Origin: Ravibacter sp964562455
GTDB lineage: Bacteria > Bacteroidota > Bacteroidia > Cytophagales > Spirosomataceae
NCBI GenBank assembly: GCA_964562455.1
Contig: CAZLTN010000021.1
Coordinates: 1-64,000 of the forward strand
Direction: 5' to 3'
DNA: 64,000 nt
Each line of letters begins with the position of its first letter. Within the stretch, counting starts at the first letter, position 1. The notes below the pieces were generated by a model. That model was not told where the DNA came from and did no database searches. It saw only the letters and a list, made by a program, of their open reading frames with translations. This document shows positions 42,982 to 50,545 of the stretch, piece by piece. The translations under genes and the position numbers were made by a program.

Positions 42982-43074
42982 GAAATAATCTGCTGCCGGC
43001 GTTTCGTACCACGGGGCATGTGGTATCTGTTACCATCGCAATACGTATCCGTACTATAAAGAGATGTTTATAGA

Positions 43075-44886
43075 ATGCCGGCATCCCCGATACTACTATT
43101 TCCTTATATCCTGGCAATAACACTGCTGACGGTGTTGTTCATACCGGGAAAAAGCCCGGTACGGCGCCTGGCCACTGCAGGATTGCTGGTACTGCCGCCG
43201 CTGTACTTTTTTTACATATTATACACGCAGACCACCTCAATCGCTTTTATTGACGACTATAACCTGCTCGATACCTTTCACCGGATGTTGTATGCGCCGC
43301 AAGCATCAGAAAGGATAAAGGCATTTTTTGAGCAGGTCAATGAACACAGGTTCGCATTCGAAAGGGCCCTGATGTTTGTGATATATTTCTTTTCCGGCCA
43401 GCCCGATCCCAAAATTCAGATTTTTACAGGCAACCTGTTCCTCCTGGGCATACTCTTCCTGTTTTACCGTTTTTTCCGCGAAACCAGGTTACCCCTGCAT
43501 TATTTTATTCCTGTCCCGCTGCTCCTGTTCAGCCTTCTCTATTATGAAAATGCCATCTGGGGAATCGCTGCAATCCAGAATACGCCCCTCCTGTTCTTCG
43601 CACTTCTAACGGCTACGGGGCTTGGTATGAAAAGCACGAAAGGTGACATGATCGCTTTTGCGGGCGCGATCCTCATTTCGTTCACCAGTGGCAGCGGGAT
43701 TTCCTGCTGGATCATAGGCGCTCTTGTATATTTTTTTCAGAAGCGGTACCGTCAGCTCGCCATATGGCTCCTGGTGGCAGCCGGGATATTGATTTTCTAT
43801 TTCTCATTCGATTATCACCTCCATCCCAAAGACCGTTCCAACCTTTACCACCACCTGTTTTATAACATAATATACGGTGTTTCATTTCTAGGGAGTATTT
43901 TCCTGGGCGATTACGGTCATCTTGAACGGATCAGGTTCTACCCCGACGTATTGCTTTGCTTCATGGCGGGCGGGGTGATGCTGGCGGTTGCGCTGTACTG
44001 GCTGTGGCAAACGCTGCGCCGTCGTGCAGACACGCATGATCAGGCATATTGGTTTATGTCGGCGGCGATGCTGTTCTTCCTGGCTACGGGTGCAATGCTG
44101 GTCGTAAGCCGGCCGGTAAATGTAAATATCATACAGGGAGGAGAAGTATTTTCCCGTCGCTATGTCATTTTCAGCCTGGGGCTATTTATCTGCTGCTACC
44201 TGGCTGTGCTTTATCTGCTCCGCAGGCAGGAATTTTTACGCAGAGCTGCAGGCGCCACCGGGCTGGCCCTGGCCATCATACTGAACACCGGCGCCTGGTA
44301 CCTGTTCCTTCCTAACCTTCTCCGGAGTAAAGCTGAATTGTCCCTCGACCCATATTATGTACGGGAACATGATAATACACTGCTTTCTTTCGGAGAATTC
44401 TATAAGGAACGTCTTTTCTGGAACCACCCTACCGCGTTCAGCGACCTGCTGAAACGCCTGGCCGATACCCGTTTGTACAACCCCGATAGCGGGGAATTAC
44501 ACGACCTTGCCGTACTTACTGACAAAGAAAAAAAGGGGCTGGATGCTTCGGATTGGAAAGTAAGCCTCACCTCCAGGCCCGATGTCGGGTTCAATTCCAG
44601 GATGAACAGGAAGCTGACGCTTGCAGTGGTCAAACCCGGTGAGGAAAGCATACAGCCGGTTTACCTGGCACTTAAATCGCGTTCCGGGCAATTCCTTATA
44701 CCGGCCCTTGCGGACATTTCCGGCTTCAGCGAATTGTTTGGCAACCGCCAATATTTTACAAACCGGTACAGCTATACCTTCTGGAAAACAAAATTCCCCG
44801 AAGACATCTATAACGTGTGGATAGTAGCCCGTGGCGAAGACGGGAACTTCCGGCTTCTCAATACCGGGAAAGCGATACGCCTGTAG
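43075..44886 (+). CDS. Large polytopic membrane protein, possible GT-C-type glycosyltransferase
   Basis: I cannot name this 603-residue protein. About ten membrane helices fill residues 1-410, for example SPILLFPYILAITLLTVLFI, FIPVPLLLFSLLYYENAIWG and FSLGLFICCYLAVLYLL. The first outer loop has two acidic residues (AFIDDYNLLDTFHR) and an FEQVNEHRFAFERAL block; an early acidic loop is a mark of GT-C glycosyltransferases that use lipid-linked sugars, though the match is weak. The last 190 residues form a soluble domain with beta character. It follows atpH on the same strand and is unlikely to be part of ATP synthase. A role in surface glycan or lipid modification is a guess. Confidence 0.6.
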   Translation: MPASPILLFPYILAITLLTVLFIPGKSPVRRLATAGLLVLPPLYFFYILYTQTTSIAFIDDYNLLDTFHRMLYAPQASERIKAFFEQVNEHRFAFERALMFVIYFFSGQPDPKIQIFTGNLFLLGILFLFYRFFRETRLPLHYFIPVPLLLFSLLYYENAIWGIAAIQNTPLLFFALLTATGLGMKSTKGDMIAFAGAILISFTSGSGISCWIIGALVYFFQKRYRQLAIWLLVAAGILIFYFSFDYHLHPKDRSNLYHHLFYNIIYGVSFLGSIFLGDYGHLERIRFYPDVLLCFMAGGVMLAVALYWLWQTLRRRADTHDQAYWFMSAAMLFFLATGAMLVVSRPVNVNIIQGGEVFSRRYVIFSLGLFICCYLAVLYLLRRQEFLRRAAGATGLALAIILNTGAWYLFLPNLLRSKAELSLDPYYVREHDNTLLSFGEFYKERLFWNHPTAFSDLLKRLADTRLYNPDSGELHDLAVLTDKEKKGLDASDWKVSLTSRPDVGFNSRMNRKLTLAVVKPGEESIQPVYLALKSRSGQFLIPALADISGFSELFGNRQYFTNRYSYTFWKTKFPEDIYNVWIVARGEDGNFRLLNTGKAIRL

Positions 44887-44909
44887 AGATATCGGACAGA
44901 GCTGATTCT

Positions 44910-44935
44910 GGTAGCTGAGCGGAGTCGAAGCTACC
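44910..44935. repeat. Hairpin with the dispersed core CTGAGCGGAGTCGAAG
   Basis: ggtagc (44910-44915) and gctacc (44930-44935) flank the core ctgagcggagtcgaag. This core and its complement are known to me as a widely dispersed extragenic element in many bacterial genomes, including Bacteroidota. It sits between convergent genes, where such elements are common. Confidence 0.6.
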
Positions 44936-44971
44936 GGGGCGGAATTGGCTTCTTTCAGCCATCGGCCGAAG

Positions 44972-45922
44972 TCACTTCAGCCTGAACCATTCTCCCGGGT
45001 TGCTCTTCATTTCTACCCTGTTTTCTATATCATCGGGCAGCAGCGAAAAAAAATCCATCCCTGTAAGGCTCTCGACGGAATCTATACTTACTACCGCTTT
45101 TGACAAAGGCATAGTCGACGGTTCATTGTGCAGCAGGAAAGCGATGCCTTTTATATAAGGAGGTTCTGCATATAAAATGATTTTATAAAACTGCTCCGGC
45201 ACCGCTACCTTGTTTAATCTGCCTATGGTTTTCAGGCCCGGCTTCAAAACAGGCCCTGTTACCACATAGACTTTTTCATATTTGTTGGCCCAGGCTCTTA
45301 TCAGCTTTTCAAGGTCATTCCATATACCGGCATTAAATTCCCTGTCCTGCGGCGAAATATTGCTCATATAGAAAGTCTCTCTCATCTGCTCGTACGAATG
45401 CTTGAAGTCGGCGGCCGGAGCCAGGTGCCCGCGGTCGTAACCGCTGCGCGTGTAGTCTGAAAACATGGCGGAGCCGGTCTTTACCTTCGGGTCCGGGTTG
45501 AAAAACCGGTCGCGCGAACCCTGCCCCACTACCTGTTCGCGCACAAGCGGGTAGGCAACCCAGGAAGCCTGCTCATAACGTTCATTATACCCCAGCGAAA
45601 AACCGGTGTGTTCCACCAATTGCAATTTGTCAGGGCCGGAGTTTACCGGGAAAACAAAATCCTTCCGGCTCAGGATCTCTTCGATCGATGCGTCGGCAGA
45701 AACGGGAATGATGCCGGCAGACTGCCCGCCGGATAATCCTGATAATACTTCGATTTTATCACTTACCGATCCGGAAGAGACGGCTTCGATAGTTTGCCAT
45801 AGCCTTCCATCGGGAAAGAACCTGTCCTTGAAATGGAGAAAAAGCCCAAGCCCGAAGAAGAGCCCAAGCAATATCAGCGTGTTACCTCCCCTACCCAATC
45901 CTTTCTTAAGAAAACCAAACAT
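44972..45922 (-). CDS. DNA/RNA non-specific endonuclease, membrane-anchored or secreted
   Basis: This is a 316-residue nuclease of the beta-beta-alpha-metal (NUC1/EndA) family. The ATG at 45922 is used; the frame before it has only a TTG. One N-terminal hydrophobic segment (about 14-30, NTLILLGLFFGLGLFLHF) would anchor or export it. The catalytic block is SGYDRGHLAPAADFKHSYEQ with the DRGH histidine, followed by MSNISPQDREFNAGIWNDLE, which holds the metal-binding asparagine, and VYVVTGPVL. It degrades DNA and RNA, probably in the periplasm or outside the cell, for nutrition or defence. It is divergent from the flavoprotein gene. Confidence 0.92.
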   Translation of the reverse strand: MFGFLKKGLGRGGNTLILLGLFFGLGLFLHFKDRFFPDGRLWQTIEAVSSGSVSDKIEVLSGLSGGQSAGIIPVSADASIEEILSRKDFVFPVNSGPDKLQLVEHTGFSLGYNERYEQASWVAYPLVREQVVGQGSRDRFFNPDPKVKTGSAMFSDYTRSGYDRGHLAPAADFKHSYEQMRETFYMSNISPQDREFNAGIWNDLEKLIRAWANKYEKVYVVTGPVLKPGLKTIGRLNKVAVPEQFYKIILYAEPPYIKGIAFLLHNEPSTMPLSKAVVSIDSVESLTGMDFFSLLPDDIENRVEMKSNPGEWFRLK

Positions 45923-46023
45923 GCGAAGCAATTACCAAAAACAAACCAGCGTATCTTTACCGCGAAGGTACGATTTAATCATGTTGGAACCGGATAAAGA
46001 ATGTGAAGATGAGAGAATGAAAT

Positions 46024-46060
46024 ATCATCACATCAACACATCAACACATCATCACATCAA
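46024..46060. repeat. Short imperfect CATCA/CACATCA repeat tract
   Basis: The stretch repeats the units atcatcaca and atcaacaca several times just before the flavoprotein gene. It is low-complexity DNA that could vary in length and so alter the leader of the next gene. No function is known. Confidence 0.45.
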
Positions 46061-46066
46061 TTTTAC

Positions 46067-47296
46067 ATGCATATAGCGATCATAGGAGGAGGAGCAGCGG
46101 GGTTTATGGCGGCCATTACTGCTGCTGAGTCCTTTCCCGGAAGCAAGGTAACCCTGCTTGAGAAATCCGGGAAGGTGCTATCGAAAGTCAGGATCTCGGG
46201 TGGGGGAAGGTGCAACGTAACGCATCAGCCATCCGGTCCGCATCATTTTGCAAAAAGCTACCCGAGAGGCGAAAAATTCCTGAAGTCGATCCTTTCCGTA
46301 TTTGGCGCCGAAGATACCGTAAAGTGGTTTGAAACCCGGGGCGTAAGGCTCAAAACAGAACCCGACGGCAGGATGTTTCCTCACACCGATTCGTCCGATA
46401 CCATCGTCCATTGCCTGATGGAAAGCGCACGCAAGGCGGGGGTCGAAGTACGTACCAACATTTCCGTTCATGCTTTTGAAGAGATCGGTGGCCGGTTCCG
46501 GCTGGAGATCAGAGATAGCTCCCCGCTCGTAGCAGATCGCGTCATCATAGCAACCGGCGGCTCGCCCAAACCGGAGGGGTTCGACTGGCTCGCGGCACAC
46601 CGGCATGTCATCATACCACCGGTCCCGTCGCTTTTTACCTTCAACACGCCCGAAAACTACCTGCTTCCCCTTGCCGGAATCTCAGTTAAGCATGCCAGGG
46701 TCAGCATTCAGAATACATCGCTGAAATCAGATGGCCCTCTGCTTATCACTCACTGGGGCTTCAGCGGTCCGGCTATTCTCAGGTTGTCAGCCTGGGGCGC
46801 GCGGGAGCTGGCCGCGTCGGACTACCGGTTCAAAGTACGCATCAACTGGAGCGGCGACAATCATTTCGACCAGGTCCGGGAAGTATTCTACGGGCTGAAA
46901 AACTCCGTTCCAAAACAGCAATTAGCTGCCCACGCACAGTTTGGCCTCCCCGCCAGGCTTTGGCGCCTGCTAGCCGAAAAAGCGGGCATAGCGGGAGATA
47001 TCAGGCTGGCCGACACTCCTCACAAATCGTTGAACAAGTTCGCCACGCTTATCACCGACAGCACGTTCGACGTTTCGGGGAAAACTACGTTCAAGGAAGA
47101 ATTTGTAACATGCGGCGGCATAAGCCTGGAGAGCATCGACCCCAAAACGATGGAAAGCAAGAGTATAAAGGGCCTTTTCTTTGCCGGAGAAGTGATCGAT
47201 GTAGACGGCATCACGGGTGGATTCAATTTTCAGAATGCCTGGAGTACCGGATTTATTGCGGGGAAACACGCCGGGGCATCGGGTCTCCATTCCTGA
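46067..47296 (+). CDS. BaiN/HI0933-type FAD-dependent oxidoreductase
   Basis: This is a 409-residue flavoprotein of the BaiN/RdsA family. The N-terminal dinucleotide-binding motif is IIGGGAAGFMAAITAA (about 4-19), followed by LEKSGKVLSKVRISGGGRCN, which is the hallmark of the HI0933 family. Further blocks are VIIATGGSPKPEGFDWLA, THWGFSGPAILRLSAWGARE and the C-terminal LFFAGEVIDVDGITGGFNFQ with NAWSTGFIAGK. Members are found in most bacteria; the physiological substrate is mostly unknown. It ends 6 bp before the convergent GH16 gene stop. Confidence 0.92.
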   Translation: MHIAIIGGGAAGFMAAITAAESFPGSKVTLLEKSGKVLSKVRISGGGRCNVTHQPSGPHHFAKSYPRGEKFLKSILSVFGAEDTVKWFETRGVRLKTEPDGRMFPHTDSSDTIVHCLMESARKAGVEVRTNISVHAFEEIGGRFRLEIRDSSPLVADRVIIATGGSPKPEGFDWLAAHRHVIIPPVPSLFTFNTPENYLLPLAGISVKHARVSIQNTSLKSDGPLLITHWGFSGPAILRLSAWGARELAASDYRFKVRINWSGDNHFDQVREVFYGLKNSVPKQQLAAHAQFGLPARLWRLLAEKAGIAGDIRLADTPHKSLNKFATLITDSTFDVSGKTTFKEEFVTCGGISLESIDPKTMESKSIKGLFFAGEVIDVDGITGGFNFQNAWSTGFIAGKHAGASGLHS

Positions 47297-47302
47297 AACC
47301 GG

Positions 47303-48916
47303 TCAGCGCCCGGTTTTTTCCAATACGATATCATCCAGGAAAATCCGTCCGTTGCCGGTATTGGTAAAGACCGTCCTGACGATCTTCGTATGGCCCTCAT
47401 ACTCCTTTCCCGTTTTAAAATCCATCCGGCTCTCTTTAAAAACAGGCGAGCCTGATACACTCTGCCGCGAATCGTCCTCTGCTACTCCTGATACCGGCGT
47501 TATATTACTGACCTGCACCTCCAGGTTACCCTCACCCTTTATCCAATAGCCGAGCTGATAATTTTCTGAATGATCGAGGTAGACATACTGGCTTAATGTC
47601 TGTCCCGGTTGCAAAACGAACCCGGCATTTCCCGTTCTCGCTGCTGACTTCGAAACAGTGGCAGCTCCCTCCCACGGCAATATGCGTCCGCTGTATTCCG
47701 CACCGCCGTTGGGGAGTTCGTTCTTTGCTTCCAGCGGCCATTGATAGCCTCGTATATAGTCCACTTCCATATTGACCGTCCCACCTCCTCCGTAGCTCCC
47801 CAAAAGTACATTCATGAAATGGTTCGGGGCGTATATCTGGTTTTTGTCGGAATATTCCTTAATCAGGTTGCCGTTGATGTAGTGGGCGACCGATACAGGC
47901 GTCCACAGCATACCGTGTACTACCCATTGGTCTACATGCTTATACCCTTCGGCTATGTGCGTAGCCAGATTACGCTGAAACCTGCCCTCCTTATCGACGT
48001 GTCCGTGCAGCACAAACTGCGCATTCAGGTATTCGAATACATCTATCTCAAAAACCTGTCCTTTGGGCCTGATACCCTTTACACCTTCTACTTCCGTGCC
48101 TTTTTCCAGGTAATAACGGAGATCCGGGCCGGGAGAATCAAACCAGAAAGCGGTATTCAATCCCCTGGGTTTTCCGGTACTGCTCCTTTTCACCCTTACC
48201 TCAAAATACCCGCCTCTACGGTTGTCCAACATATTTTCATTTCTTCCCCAGTCATATGTCTGGATCGAAGATATCTTTTTATTGTTTTTCACATCGTACA
48301 CCTCCGCGGGCTGCGCATCATTTGTGAGCAGGTTGATTGTTTTCCCATTCAGGATATAGGCAGCCTGCGGCAGGCTGTCGGCCTTCATTTTACTGAAGTT
48401 GATCTTGTACAGATAGTCGATGCTCGAATAGTAATTGGTAGACCATTTGTTGCGGTTCAGCTGTTCGTCGTTGAATTCATCATGCCAGAAGAGCTTCATC
48501 CCTTCCGGTACCGCGGCCGAGCTCGGAATATCCAGGTTGGCCACTTCTTCCGGATCGAGTATCCATTCCTTTCCTGTAGTTACTTCGCCGAAAGCGGCAT
48601 GATCGCCCCCGGATGCTTCCATCCACACGTAATACTTTGTTTCTGCCGTCACTGGCTGTATATAATAGCGGCGGGCACCGGCGGGTGCCACAGCCATCGG
48701 TTGAGCCGGTTTCCTGTTCTCGGCAGACCAATAGATACTGAAACCTTCTCCGCCTGAAGCACAGTCGCCCCACTCAACTCTTATCCATGTCCGCGTACCT
48801 GTCAATTTCAGTTTACACGATCCGGACAAGTTCGCATTGGTATTGCTTTGTGCATGTACGACAGTTACAAAAAAAAGGCCGGCGACAATCATGCCGGCAT
48901 GATGTAGGAATCTCAT
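47303..48916 (-). CDS. Glycoside hydrolase family 16 with Fn3-like and C-terminal carbohydrate-binding domains
   Basis: This is a 537-residue secreted endo-glycanase. The signal peptide ends VVHAQ. Residues about 30-115 form a fibronectin type III-like domain. The GH16 domain (about 138-395) starts with KLFWHDEFNDEQLNRNKWST and has the active site EIDVFE (nucleophile Glu290, Asp292, acid/base Glu295), the six-residue form found in laminarinases, agarases, porphyranases and relatives. The C-terminal 130 residues (NGGAEYSGRILPWEGAATVS to RIFLDDIVLEKTGR) resemble a CBM4/9-type beta sandwich. It follows the locus 3 SusD gene on the same strand and is its only clear enzyme, so locus 3 probably handles a beta-glucan or an algal galactan; which one is open. 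Confidence 0.9.
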   Translation of the reverse strand: MRFLHHAGMIVAGLFFVTVVHAQSNTNANLSGSCKLKLTGTRTWIRVEWGDCASGGEGFSIYWSAENRKPAQPMAVAPAGARRYYIQPVTAETKYYVWMEASGGDHAAFGEVTTGKEWILDPEEVANLDIPSSAAVPEGMKLFWHDEFNDEQLNRNKWSTNYYSSIDYLYKINFSKMKADSLPQAAYILNGKTINLLTNDAQPAEVYDVKNNKKISSIQTYDWGRNENMLDNRRGGYFEVRVKRSSTGKPRGLNTAFWFDSPGPDLRYYLEKGTEVEGVKGIRPKGQVFEIDVFEYLNAQFVLHGHVDKEGRFQRNLATHIAEGYKHVDQWVVHGMLWTPVSVAHYINGNLIKEYSDKNQIYAPNHFMNVLLGSYGGGGTVNMEVDYIRGYQWPLEAKNELPNGGAEYSGRILPWEGAATVSKSAARTGNAGFVLQPGQTLSQYVYLDHSENYQLGYWIKGEGNLEVQVSNITPVSGVAEDDSRQSVSGSPVFKESRMDFKTGKEYEGHTKIVRTVFTNTGNGRIFLDDIVLEKTGR

Positions 48917-48961
48917 TTGTTATGATAACCGATTTCTGATAGCTGATAGCTATTCCATTAA

Positions 48962-49005
48962 GCATTTTGACAGGATACCATTCAGCGGTATCCTGTCAAA
49001 AATGC
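48962..49005. other. Long near-perfect palindrome between susD and GH16 genes
   Basis: gcattttgacaggatacc (48962-48979) and ggtatcctgtcaaaaatgc (48987-49005) pair over 18 bp with one extra base, around a loop of seven. T runs lie on the 5' side and A runs on the 3' side of each strand, the opposite of an intrinsic terminator. It may stabilise the susD transcript end or bind a protein. Confidence 0.65.
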
Positions 49006-49012
49006 AACAAGC

Positions 49013-50536
49013 TTAATTATACCCCGGGTTCTGTGCAATTACACCGTTGCTCTGGGTCACGACCGTTCTCGGGAGCGGGTACAACACCTTGTGAGGCTGG
49101 GCGGCAGTGCTGCCATCGTCTATGGCCCGCTGGATATATTTGCCCCACCTGATCAGGTCATCCTTTCTCCATCCTTCTCCCCATAGTTCGAACAGGCGTT
49201 CATCCTGTAGCTTGGCAAGGAATGCCTCTTTCGACAGGCCCTGAGCCAGATCGGCAAGGCCTGCCCTTTTTCTTACGGCGTTAATATATTCGTAGGCCCG
49301 GCTGTCGGGGCCGCCGTTGGCTTCGTTGATGCTTTCGGCCAGCATCAGCAACACGTCGGCATAGCGGTAGACAGGGAAGTCCACGCCGCTGTTCTGTGAA
49401 TTCGCTTTGGAAGGGTCGGGCGCAAATTTCATCGGCACCGCGCCCAGATCGCCTCGTGCCCGGGCATTACGGTAAACGACATTCCCTGCTGCATCTTTCC
49501 CCGTCGGGTATGATTCCATCAACATCTTAAGCCTTTTATCGTTTGCTGCAAACTTATCGTAGCTGCTCCAGCGCATTTTATAACCGCCCCATGCCGTAAG
49601 CGGAATGCCCGAAGGATCGGCATAGTCGGGCGGCAGGGAATGGGCCAGCCACATATTTGTATACTGATCTCCGGCGGTAGGAGCGCATACGGTAGCCAGG
49701 ATCACTTCTTCGGAGCTGCCGCCTTTATTGGCTATGCTGAAGTTGTCTTCATAATTCTCCATCAGCGAATACCCGAGGGAGCGGATCTGGTCGCCGGTTG
49801 TCACGGCTTTCGTCCAGCTTTTTTCGTGCATATACAACTTCATCAACCCGGTCAGCGCCGCTGCTTTGGTAAAGCGGCCGTAATCCTGGCCCGTGAATTT
49901 ATCCGGTAGAGACGCGGCGGCATCCAGGTAATCCTGTTCTATCTGGGCAACTACTTCGGCAGCCGAAGGCCGGGGAAGAAAAGGAGCATTCGGATCGGCA
50001 GCAATAGCGGCATCGGTGACGATCGTAACCGGTCCGTAATTGAAATACAGCAGTTGCGCATAGTGCGCACGAAGCCCTTTCAGCTCGCCGATGTACCTGT
50101 TCTTCAACTCTTCGTTGATGCTTACATTCCGGATCCCGTCTATGGCGATAGCGATCCTTGAAATATAGGGCATGTACCGGCCATAATTATGGGTCACCCA
50201 GTCGAAATCCGGATGATAGTTGAGGGTATGCATGACAGGCCAGTTGCCGCCCCATGCGCAAACGCCTTCGTCGGTGGTCATCATGGCCTGGGTACGCCAT
50301 GCATACGTGCCGGAAGTCCATCCTCCCTGCCAGTCGGTTCCCCCGGCCAGGCCGGTATAAGCAGCATTGACCGCCGCTACCGCTCCCTCCGGGGTAGCGA
50401 TCACAGAAGAAAGGTCGCCATAACTTTTAAAATCCAGGTCGCCTTCACAGGAGGTCAGCATAAGACAAGCCGACAGGCACGACGCAAGCAGGAGCCGTTG
50501 TATGGTATTTTTATAAATCGCTATCATGATATGCAT
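49013..50536 (-). CDS. SusD/RagB family glycan-binding lipoprotein, locus 3
   Basis: This is a 507-residue surface lipoprotein paired with the SusC gene 9 bp upstream. The lipobox ends at Cys30 (CLMLTSCEGDLDF). A second ATG three codons later (50527) is an equally good start. Blocks are SVIATPEGAVAAVNAAYTGL, LKGLRAHYAQLLYFNYGPVT, YRYADVLLMLAESINEANGG, LQDERLFELWGEGWRKDDLI and the C-terminal VLYPLPRTVVTQSNG. The middle resembles the family of SusD proteins with the starch-like TPR core. Substrate is unknown, but the GH16 gene downstream points to a beta-linked glycan. Confidence 0.95.
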   Translation of the reverse strand: MHIMIAIYKNTIQRLLLASCLSACLMLTSCEGDLDFKSYGDLSSVIATPEGAVAAVNAAYTGLAGGTDWQGGWTSGTYAWRTQAMMTTDEGVCAWGGNWPVMHTLNYHPDFDWVTHNYGRYMPYISRIAIAIDGIRNVSINEELKNRYIGELKGLRAHYAQLLYFNYGPVTIVTDAAIAADPNAPFLPRPSAAEVVAQIEQDYLDAAASLPDKFTGQDYGRFTKAAALTGLMKLYMHEKSWTKAVTTGDQIRSLGYSLMENYEDNFSIANKGGSSEEVILATVCAPTAGDQYTNMWLAHSLPPDYADPSGIPLTAWGGYKMRWSSYDKFAANDKRLKMLMESYPTGKDAAGNVVYRNARARGDLGAVPMKFAPDPSKANSQNSGVDFPVYRYADVLLMLAESINEANGGPDSRAYEYINAVRKRAGLADLAQGLSKEAFLAKLQDERLFELWGEGWRKDDLIRWGKYIQRAIDDGSTAAQPHKVLYPLPRTVVTQSNGVIAQNPGYN

Positions 50537-50545
50537 TTTAAATGT

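Noticed and set aside
47741..48757. Plus-strand open frame of 338 codons
   Set aside because: It is antisense to the GH16 gene whose catalytic EIDVFE motif is on the minus strand.
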